Shown here: positions 12,257 through 21,801 of the stretch, piece after piece | How positions within the stretch are numbered: the first letter of the stretch is position 1 | Layout: every line of letters begins with the position of its first letter | NCBI GenBank assembly: GCA_015499995.1 | Contig: JADNRV010000077.1 | Span: 62,001-126,000, forward strand | Length of the DNA: 64,000 nucleotides | Direction of reading: 5' to 3' | From: Flammula alnicola | Taxonomy: Eukaryota > Basidiomycota > Agaricomycetes > Agaricales > Strophariaceae | Notes under the pieces: generated by a model | Told to the model about the DNA's origin: nothing | Databases searched by the model: none | The model's input: only the letters and a program-made list of their open reading frames with translations | Position numbers and translations under genes: made by a program

Positions 12257-13214
12257 TGGGTTCCAGACACTTAAAGTTATTGGGGTATTTCAACGCGGAA
12301 TGAAGACACAGACGCCATTGAATTCTCAATAATCAAAAAGACGCGACGGTACGCGTCCTTTTTGGGCTAGTCACATGACATTTGCGTGGGAATAAATGCA
12401 CATCAAATTTTACTACGGTTTGATGGTCGCGTCTAGGAGCAGACTCCATATGAAGTAGATCGACTCATCATCAACTGAATATCGGTAGTTTACGAAGTCT
12501 GCCTACGGGAGACTAGGGTCCAGCGCGTTCTCAAAGTTGTCTTGTCGAGGCTGAGTAAGTAGCTAAGTAGCTTAGTCTGCCCTCGGAAATTTAGCATCGG
12601 GGCGACTCGGATTCAGAGTTTCTACTCTGCTCCGATAGTAACAGTTTCCGGACTTGTGGCTCTATCAATCCGTGCCCAGAGGTATCAGGTATGCATTGCG
12701 ACTGACACGTACTCCGCGCTTTATAATGCGTTCTCGAGGTCATAACTGGGTACGCTCTCCATTTCTAAACATCGGCGCTGCGGCGACGAGATTGGAGCGA
12801 TTTTTCAAAGTTGCATCAAGACCCGAGCTACCTAATAGCCAGTTGGCAGTCACGTTAGGCGAGAAATGATTTGAGATAGAATATTTTGCGAGTCGTGAGC
12901 ACTTTGCAATCACCTTGGGTATGTTCTACCTTTCTGAGCCTACATTAACCAGGCAGTCAAGGTCCCGGAGATGGTATGTCCAACTCTATGTCTTTTCTTA
13001 GCCATAAAAAGCAATCGATAAAGGTTGTCTATGAGACCGGTCACGGTCAGTGAGCAATGCCGCCTGGTTTGTTTCCGTGAAACGTGCGCTAAATCGCCGG
13101 CCATCTTATTATCGCTCCTTTGAAAGACACGAACCAGGGAAAATCAGGCTTCGGAGCACGGTCGTGGGTCTGAAGCCGGGACCTTCACGTGATCGCACGC
13201 GCGATTCCGCAAGC

Positions 13215-13329
13215 TCCAGCCTCAACTATGTTCGAGACGAGAAGGCAGAATCTGTGAGCACAAGACTGTGGGGGGTTGGGGAGAGCTTAGCTTGGCTAAG
13301 CGGAACGCGGAGCGGATGACCAGCCGCTT
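13215..13329 (-). repeat. split direct repeat B2 (element 3' terminus)
   Basis: 115 bp identical to 13654-13768. It includes a 7-bp hairpin gcttagc-ttg-gctaagc at 13285-13301. It marks the outer 3' end of the retrotransposon in sense orientation. Confidence 0.9.
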
Positions 13330-13502
13330 GGGCGGGTGGGGCCGTTCCACGATTCCAGTCTCATGCTCAGAACTCTGTAATTCATAATCGCTCAAGTGAC
13401 TTTGTGATAGAGAATAACGTGCTGACAATAATTTTAACATATAAAAATAAAATAAAAGGTGCATGTAAGGACTGTAATTTAATAAAGAGGGTGGGTGGGT
13501 GG
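13330..13502. other. spacer between A2 and B2
   Basis: 173 nt found only once in the window. The middle is strongly AT-rich (aataaaataaaa type). It may carry the 3' processing region of the element transcript, or it may be a secondary insertion. It is not part of either repeat. Confidence 0.5.
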
Positions 13503-13657
13503 TTGAAAAAGACGGAAAGTGCTGTGAAAACGCAAGATACGCGATGCTGGACCTGTGCGCGATGGTGAGAGTCAACGACAGATGGAAAACTTTCGTTCTC
13601 ACCATTGCTCGGCTGGACGCCGGCGCCGGCCGTTCCGGAAGGCCCCTTGCTAATCCA
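13503..13657 (-). repeat. split direct repeat A2 (internal copy)
   Basis: 155 bp matching A1 (18265-18419) with two substitutions. It overlaps B1 by four bases (13654-13657). Contains the perfect palindrome gccggcgccggc (13619-13630) and an imperfect copy of the 12-bp inverted pair seen in A1. Confidence 0.9.
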
Positions 13658-13768
13658 GCCTCAACTATGTTCGAGACGAGAAGGCAGAATCTGTGAGCAC
13701 AAGACTGTGGGGGGTTGGGGAGAGCTTAGCTTGGCTAAGCGGAACGCGGAGCGGATGACCAGCCGCTT
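13654..13768 (-). repeat. split direct repeat B1 (internal copy)
   Basis: 115 bp identical to B2. It lies 12 bp downstream of the recombinase stop codon (sense orientation) and runs directly into A2. The hairpin gcttagc-ttg-gctaagc is at 13724-13740. Confidence 0.9.
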
Positions 13769-13779
13769 ACCCAAATAAA

Positions 13780-15033
13780 CTACCCGCGGCTGACAGCCGC
13801 TACCCCAACCCCAGCTGACCCTCCTGTGTCCGTCCATAGGCCAGTGAGGTGCTGCGATGCAACCTGTTCAAAGGCGCGGATGTAAACTTCATATGCGAGG
13901 GATTTCCACCTGCCCGCCAAACGCACAATCTCTGGGTCGACCTTCTGTGCCAGATAAAAGGATGCACCTCCGATGCGGAAGGAATGTCCGAAGGTGGTGC
14001 CGAAACCTGCTGCTGATAGGATGCTGTTGATGCGCTCGATGGCTCGGTCCTTAACCATCGGACGCACATTTCCTCTGCTGTCTCGCCACGAAAAAAGGGG
14101 GTCTTCTGCCGCTGCTGGAACAACAATCGCAAGGTTAAGAAGGGCAGAGATTGGGCAGAGGGAACCTTGGGCAGTCAAGAAGACAGATTGCACTTCTCCT
14201 GAGGTAGACATAAGTGAACAAAAAGGCTAGAGGTTGAAAGGAAATTTACCTGGTAAGGCAGTTTTGGCTGACGGCAGGTCCAAACGTGCATATGGCTTGC
14301 CATTCAAATCATGCGAGATAATGACATCGCTACGCTTGAGGTGTCGAGCACCATTGAAAGCCGCGCGGGATGCTACCGAGACTTCCCCAAAACGCATCAT
14401 ACCCCAGAAGGCACATGTCGCCATCGCCCAAACACAAGCATCAAATGATTGTGATAGGTCTAGAGCCGCCTTGAGGGTATGGAGCATTGGCAAGGTGATG
14501 GGAGGCCTGACAGGCCGCTTCCGTGCACCCTGTATAGAATGGAGGCCACGCAAAGACCAGTTAATCCTTTTCAAGTCCTCACTAGATAAAGGAGGAGGCC
14601 ACCCTTGCGCAATATGCCAAGCGCGGATGCCCGACAAGTACTTTCGGACTACAGGCACCGAGACCGGCTCGAACAGGGTATCACCTACAATTGCCGGCCC
14701 AAGAACTGAATCGTCTGCTGCGGCCCACAGGGCAAAGGAATGGGCAGTGGGGAAGTCCATCGGGAGGCGTTTTGATTCCGGAATCGAGAAGATGTCACAA
14801 AACAGCATATACTTTCGCAATGCAGAAGAAGGACCAGCAGTATCACGCAACGAGGCCCTGCTGGCCACATCTGCTAGTAATCGAATCACCGGTGAGTCAA
14901 TTATGCTAGGCGGTGGTGTGTTGACGCCCTTCCACAGAAACAGGCGCTCTTCCGCACGGCAATTCGGGCGGAGTGGAGATGGACGCAATAGCAGGAGCGG
15001 GCCGGACCGGACTGAAGGTTCAGACGTCATCAT
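13780..15033 (-). CDS. retrotransposon tyrosine recombinase
   Basis: Site-specific recombinase that would integrate the circular cDNA of the element without target-site duplication. Two exons, 14250-15033 and 13780-14198, join across a 51-nt GT-AG intron (14199-14249); both frames are open. The N-terminal part is a helical core-binding region. The catalytic part has the first Arg in FWGMMRFGEVSV, the HxxR box in GHSFRIGGAS, the GRWKS segment and the tyrosine region AYEVYIRAF, so the R-HxxR-Y set is present. The start ATG at 15033 overlaps the RT stop codon (ATGA arrangement), so it may be translated by termination-reinitiation. It ends at TAG 13780-13782, just before repeat B1. No disabling change was seen in this gene. 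Confidence 0.88.
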
Positions 15034-16695
15034 GGCGACCACCACTGGAGCTTGTCGGAAAGGTGAGGGGGCAACTGGATGCGGTGGGGGGCAGAAGCGC
15101 CACTGAAACCTCTGAGAAAGGCTTGCACATCCCCACGAGACAGGGCATCTGCTATGTTTGACCTGCTTGGCACAAACCGAGGAGAGACCAACACATCCTG
15201 CTCTGCTTGCAGGAGATATACATGCTTCAGGATACGGTTGGTCTCCTCGCTGGCTGACCGTCCCTTCCTGAGGACTCCCACCACACCATTGTTGTCCGAG
15301 TGCACAAGCACCAAGCCCTTTGGGAGCAAAGCCAGGCTTATGGCCATTCTCAGGCCCAACTCGACTGCCACCGCTTCTGCCCAGCCAATGTCGTGCGTCC
15401 TGTGCGGCCCAACCTTGAAACCTGGCGCCCATCGCCATACCGCCCAGCGGGACCCAACTACAACTCCAATACCAAAGGACGTGCTTGCATCGCCCCACCA
15501 TCCAATGTCGGAAGGTCGAAGAGGGGTCAGGCAACGTGTATTCGGCAGCCGATGCATTAGCCAGGCAACCCATGACAGGTCCTTCTGCAATGGGGGAGGT
15601 ACCAGCAGGGCAGCCCGTGCGGAACGAAATGAGGCCGCAAAACGCGACGCAGAGCGCAAGAAAGGACGGATGAGGGGAAAGATGCAAGAAGCATGCACCA
15701 ACTTGCCATGCAAACTCGCCGCTTCCTTCCATGTGAACCTTGCCTCCGGGACTGCCCAGCGCTGCAGCAACTCCATAGTTGCAGCGAATTTCTCCTGAGG
15801 GAAGACGACAGCCTTTGAAGCTAAATCCCAGTCGAAACCGATATAACGCTGTACAACAGCGAATGGCCTCGTCTTCTCCTTGCTCCATGGCACACCAATT
15901 GCGCCTGTCAAAGACATGAAATCCTCTTCTGAGAAGGACTGATGTGGCAAGCGCACGACGAAGAAGTCGTCGACCCACTTCAACAAGGCCTGAAAGCCAG
16001 CTGCACCATAAATCGCAACCAGCATGTCGGCAATTGACCCAAACACACCTGCGCTGGAGGTGAGCCCAAACATCAATGCCCTGTCGACGTAGACTTTGCC
16101 GTTCCACACAATACAAAGAGAGCTCTGCTGGGAGGGTCGGACGGGGGTGACTCTGTATGCCGCTGAGATATCGAATGTCGCGGCAACACAACCAGGGGGT
16201 AAGGAAAGGATTAACTGCACTGTGTCGTCGAAGGTACCCCAAGCTGTTGGAAAATCGTCCGAACACACTCCAGAATTGACCGACTCCAGATTGGGGTTGT
16301 TGCGCGGGTACGATAAGTCTTGAATCATCCTGAACTTGTTTGTATGAGGCTTGGGCACAAGCCCAAGGGGTGACGTGCGAAAAGGGCCAATAATGGACTC
16401 CAGCTCGTTCGGGGAGTAAGCCCGAGAGTAGCGTCCTGCTGCCTGCTCTGAAGCGATGTACGAGGAGATGAAGGATGGATCGAGTTGTGAGGAAGAGTGA
16501 TTTGCGAAATAAATAAGTGGACATAGGGGGTTCGCGCACCCCTACGTCAAAACCGTGAATCAGACCGTGAATAATATGTGACCAAGACTTGTATAAATTA
16601 AACCGATGCAGCAAACTGGCCGCCTTGAAAGGGTCAATTGGCGTGACCACCTGACGAGGATCAGGCTCTAGCATTCCTGCATGAGGCTGCACCAT
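15030..16695 (-). pseudogene. retrotransposon reverse transcriptase-RNase H, one-base frameshift
   Basis: Polymerase of the DIRS/Ngaro group. From about 16498 to 15030 one frame is open and carries a palm region with the active-site box KWVDDFFVVR, then thumb/connection and an RNase H domain with all four acidic positions: GDAST, WAEAVAVELG, HSDNNGV and NIADALSRGD. The conserved N-terminal segment (HIIHGLIHGFDVGVREP) lies in another frame running from about 16695, so a single-base shift near 16504-16510 separates the parts. Whether this is a mutation, a sequencing error or a translational frameshift cannot be told from one copy, so I call it broken with reservation. The start overlaps the gag-like stop (16661) and the TGA at 15032-15030 overlaps the recombinase start. 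Confidence 0.85.
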
Positions 16696-18229
16696 GGGAG
16701 GTTGAGTAACAGATGCTACAGGAATGGCTGTGGGAACAGGTGTGGCCAAAACGGCAGGAGCCGGACCTGGCAAATCCGAAGCAGAACTGCCGACCTTCCG
16801 CGGTAAGGAGAGTGTTTCTGCTCTTGAGGCCGGTGGCGACAGTGAGACATGGCTTTCCCGCAACTGTGGTTGATGCTGAGCAATCGGCGGGGAAATGACC
16901 GGTTGCCCCACACCGAAAGCAATGCCTGCTGGGCGCGCTGTCCTCAGTACGCGCGTGCTTGCGTGGAGAGTGGTCCTCCAAGACCACCGCACCCCGTTTC
17001 GAAGGGCTGGAGGACTGAGCAGCTGAAAAGGATGTGGTCCGAGTTGAGATGAGGGTGAGTGCCGTACTGTTGAGGCCCGTTAAATCGTGCGCAGGGTGCA
17101 ACGCAGCGGCTTCACGTTGGTTTATGTCGTATTCCAGAGCCGTTGGCCAACCGTGCGACTGAGCCAGAGTCTGAACGACCATGTGATGGCTAGCCAAGGC
17201 ATCAGCCCGGCGGTCACCCTGGTACATCCTCGTCCTGTTCTCGGCGGCTCTCGCTGCCGCAACCCAGTCGATGAACGAGATGGACCTCTCATTCCTGCGG
17301 TCCAAACCCTTGAGCAGAAAACCGCCGGAGGCGCTGATCACCATTTCCTCCTCTCCGCGAGCAGCCTTAAGCCTCTCGGATGAGGTGAGTGACGAGTACG
17401 GGACATACTTGAAAGCCTTGAAGGCCTCGTCCACCTTCGGAGGGATGGCTAGAAATGGACAGACAGATAATGATGAGACACGATATCCAACTGAAGGCGA
17501 AGGATGAAAGTGTGTGAGCAGCCACGACATGTGTGCATGCTCCAGACAGACGGAGTGGCCACGACGTGTGGGCACACTCGACCAGACGTACAGAGCGGCC
17601 ACGACATGTGGGCACACTCGAGCAGAAGGACAGAGTGGCCACGACTTGTGGACACACCCATGCAGAGAAGGACAATCGAGCGGCCACGACTTGTGGACAC
17701 GCCCGCACGGACAGACGGCAGGGGAGGGGGGGGGGGCAGCGAGGAAGGGGAAGAACTCACGAATAGCCAATGGGTCTGCCTTGAAACCCGGCACCATCTC
17801 ATCGACGGGATCCTTCCCATTGCCCTTCGCCGCTGCCAACTTGAACGATTCCACCAATGCCGGATCCGCGTATAGGTATTGCACCGGAGGAGCGTCTGGT
17901 ATGATACGCCCGCCCATCGGATCCTGCTGGGGTAGCTCAGGCTGCTGATCTGGCGGAGGCGGGGCCAGGGCTGGGCCTACAGGCTGCTGAGCCGCGGGTT
18001 GCTGCGCCACAGGCTGCTGAATCGCAGGCCTCAGAGCCGCAGAGTTCAGCGCCCCTGGTTGGGCAACTGGCGCCTGAGGGTGCGGAGCCACCTGCTGAGG
18101 AGTTTGCTGCGTATGCGGAGGCGTCACTGGGAGAGGCCCTGCCGCGTCGTGTTGAGCTGCTGGTGCGTGAGGAGCAGCCTGTCCTGGTGCTAACACCAAA
18201 CCAAGGTGAGGAACTTCCTGCTGGACCAT
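16661..18229 (-). CDS. retrotransposon gag-like nucleocapsid protein
   Basis: ATG at 18229, 36 bp inside the A1 repeat; TGA/TAG-type stop at 16661. Residues 1-130 are Pro/Gln/Ala-rich. The central part contains the segment PKVDEAFKAFKYVPYSSLT. The C-terminal part has three zinc-binding patterns: CFRCGATGHFPADC (CCHC), CFGFARSGSCRFGHTCSHSH (CCCH-like) and CSICYSTSHGAASC (CCHC). A 312-nt segment (17449-17760) begins GTGAGT and ends TTCTAG, is a multiple of three and has no in-frame stop, so it may be a spliced or retained intron. It carries a 40-bp minisatellite. The role would be RNA binding and particle formation, as inferred from the zinc knuckles and the position ahead of RT. Confidence 0.82.
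   Translation of the reverse strand: MVQQEVPHLGLVLAPGQAAPHAPAAQHDAAGPLPVTPPHTQQTPQQVAPHPQAPVAQPGALNSAALRPAIQQPVAQQPAAQQPVGPALAPPPPDQQPELPQQDPMGGRIIPDAPPVQYLYADPALVESFKLAAAKGNGKDPVDEMVPGFKADPLAIREFFPFLAAPPPSPAVCPCGRVHKSWPLDCPSLHGCVHKSWPLCPSARVCPHVVAALYVWSSVPTRRGHSVCLEHAHMSWLLTHFHPSPSVGYRVSSLSVCPFLAIPPKVDEAFKAFKYVPYSSLTSSERLKAARGEEEMVISASGGFLLKGLDRRNERSISFIDWVAAARAAENRTRMYQGDRRADALASHHMVVQTLAQSHGWPTALEYDINQREAAALHPAHDLTGLNSTALTLISTRTTSFSAAQSSSPSKRGAVVLEDHSPRKHARTEDSAPSRHCFRCGATGHFPADCSASTTVAGKPCLTVATGLKSRNTLLTAEGRQFCFGFARSGSCRFGHTCSHSHSCSICYSTSHGAASCRNARA
17520..17717. repeat. about 40-bp minisatellite inside the gag-like gene
   Basis: About five imperfect units, each beginning near ggccacgac(a/t)tgtgg(g/a)cac and ending in a cagacggacagag-like stretch. 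It lies wholly within the 312-nt candidate intron. Next to it is a 9-10 G run (about 17724-17737). Confidence 0.8.
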
Positions 18230-18264
18230 TTGTAGACAAAGGGGATTATAAAGACACTAGAGTA

Positions 18265-18419
18265 TTGAAAAAGACGGAAAGTGCTGTGAAAACGCAAGAT
18301 ACGCGATGCTGGACCTGTGCGCGATGGTGAGAGTCAACGACAGATGGAAAACTTTCGTTCTCACCATCGCTCGGCTGGACGCCGGCGCCGGCCGTTCCGG
18401 AAGGCCCCTTGCTAACCCA
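18265..18419 (-). repeat. split direct repeat A1 (element 5' terminus)
   Basis: 155 bp nearly identical to A2. It holds the palindrome gccggcgccggc (18381-18392) and a perfect 12-bp inverted pair gcgatggtgaga (18321-18332) / tctcaccatcgc (18359-18370), 26 bp apart. Its position directly before the gag start suggests that it contains the element promoter and 5' UTR. Confidence 0.9.
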
Positions 18420-18516
18420 TTGCGATCAATATGTCAGCGCCTGGAAAGTGATAACTATTTAACTTGATTCTTTCTCTCTTTCACCATCTACCCCTCTCGC
18501 CCACAAAGATTTCAGT
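18420..18516 (+). promoter_or_regulatory. residual PGI leader/core promoter next to the transposon
   Basis: Only 97 bp of host sequence remain between the element and the PGI ATG. They include a long CT-rich tract (18462-18505) such as is common at transcription starts of highly expressed fungal genes. Distal promoter elements have been moved more than 5 kb away. No TATA box is evident. Confidence 0.5.
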
Positions 18517-20572
<2,056 letters not shown>

Positions 20573-20920
20573 ATCAGCACAATGTCAATACCGACACCAA
20601 TCCAAGCGCCACGGCTGTAAGGAGACGATGCCGAAACAGAGATGACAAGATGTATAGGCTACCAATTTGTATGATTAGTGTGTTCAGCCAGGCTTGGAAT
20701 TATCGCCATCGTTGTGATATCTAGATGCATGTTTTTATACGTATATGAAATCTATGGAATTTTACAGGGTTATTAAGTACTCGAGTACAGCTCCAGACAT
20801 TCGCATGTAGATGGTTCTGCCATCGCCCCTCGTAGTTCATCTCGTTCTCGTTTGGTTTTATTACGGGATGAAGGGCGCATGCGCAGAGGATTGGTGATCT
20901 AAATCCGCAGGAGAAGAGGG
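20573..20920. other. PGI 3' flank, no gene seen
   Basis: 3' UTR and intergenic sequence after PGI. No coding frame is recognised. Confidence 0.5.
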
Positions 20921-20929
20921 GGGGAAACA

Positions 20930-21400
20930 GGACTTGCCTTCAGCGAGACTGAATAACGGACGTGCTGCACGCGCGAGGTGCTGTCCGCGGAAGATGAGCT
21001 CGTGTTCCCAGTACTCCTATGCTCGATTTTGTCAGAGGTTCATGGAAATAGTGGTGCGCACCCCAAAGTCATAACTTATGTACGTGTATATCAAGGGATC
21101 CGGATTTCTCTCCATGGAGCCACAACATTGTAAAGCCTCCCTGCAGGTATCGAATCGCCTTTGGAATTCTCCTCTGCGGGGGCTGAAGCCTGAATCCCAG
21201 ACAGGTAGTCGTCATCTTCGTACAGACTCCTAGGTCCGATCTTCAATTTTTTATCCTTGTCTGCTAGGTTGTTGAGCAGCCGCGGGCCGGGGCCTACGCC
21301 TATGAGGCTGTTGAAGGAGAATTTGTGCAGGTGCGTGTATTGCCAGGGACCCATCGCATATTGAAGGGTGTAGTGCAGCAGAGGTCCTGAGTCAGAAATA
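20930..21400 (-). pseudogene. fragment of a pRiA4-ORF3-like (IS1096-OrfB-like) protein gene
   Basis: The minus-strand frame around 21354-21091 begins LHYTLQYAMGPWQYTHLHKF, matching the LHWTIQYAMGWETTHMHEF block of the intact gene at 28.7-29.9 kb. It then has a GPRSLYEDDDY block aligned with its GPEELYQDSFDDEE block. The following YTYISYDFG and EYWEHELIF blocks (compare YTYDLG and DCWEHELTL) are in another frame, so a one-base shift or a missed intron interrupts it. No MYND finger, N-terminal strand or C-terminal CPVED block is found nearby. I read this as a truncated, degenerate paralogue. Limits are approximate. Confidence 0.55.
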
Positions 21401-21801
21401 TGCTTCGGAAGAGAGCGTTAATTATATATCGCACCCCACTGAGGTGCAGTCATTTGTAAACAGGGTTCCGTCTCCGTCTCTGATCGCAACTCACATCTCT
21501 CTTCTGTCCAAAGGTTGAAACATCTTTGCACCTTTCAAACACGAGGCGGGCGTATCGCTAGCCATCGTTTCAAATTGTATTATAGCTATGTAAATTCGCC
21601 TAAATTTGCAGTAAATAGCTAGAATATATTGCGCTTGCTTTCTAAATAATGGAATGGTATAATGAGAGTATCCGACGTACATCCGTCATGTCGTCCAGCC
21701 TGATTAATGAAGAGTCCAAACGAAGGATACTTATCACGTTTCTATATGAGTCGTGAAGGATGAATTCTATGATTCTAAAGAAATGGACTGTCCACGGAGG
21801 T
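21401..21801. other. intergenic, no gene seen
   Basis: AT-rich sequence between the pRiA4-like fragment and the ABC transporter stop codon. No supported feature. Confidence 0.4.

Larger units (their letters stand above)
10839..13214. other. mostly non-coding stretch with doubtful small ORFs
   Basis: Two weak minus-strand candidates are listed separately (11132-11596 and 11723-12256). From 12.3 to 13.2 kb no coding signal is seen. The part directly left of 13215 was contiguous with 18420 before the retrotransposon inserted, so it probably contains the original distal promoter of the PGI gene. Confidence 0.4.
13215..18419 (-). mobile_element. Ngaro/DIRS-type tyrosine-recombinase retrotransposon, complete
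   Basis: A 5.2-kb element read on the minus strand. Gene order is gag-like (18229-16661), reverse transcriptase-RNase H (about 16695-15030) and tyrosine recombinase (15033-13780). The ends carry split direct repeats in place of LTRs. In sense order: A1 (18419-18265), genes, B1 (13768-13654), A2 (13657-13503), a 173-nt spacer, B2 (13329-13215). A1 and A2 differ at 2 of 155 positions; B1 and B2 (115 bp) are identical. This A1-genes-B1-A2-B2 plan is that of Ngaro-like elements, known from basidiomycetes; DIRS1 proper has inverted termini. There is no integrase or aspartic protease. Near-identical repeats imply recent insertion, but the RT frame has a one-base shift, so this copy may be inactive. 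The left end abuts PGI upstream DNA and the right end lies 97 bp before its ATG. Confidence 0.9.

Noticed and set aside
13222..13605. 127-codon minus frame across repeats A2 and B2
   Set aside because: It spans repeat copies and the AT-rich spacer with no domain. The repeats are non-coding termini.
14234..15106. 290-codon plus-strand frame antisense to the recombinase
   Set aside because: Shadow of the minus-strand recombinase gene, whose catalytic motifs are clear.
17520..17717. CRISPR-like array
   Set aside because: Units are contiguous and imperfect with no unique spacers, and the DNA is eukaryotic; it is a minisatellite.
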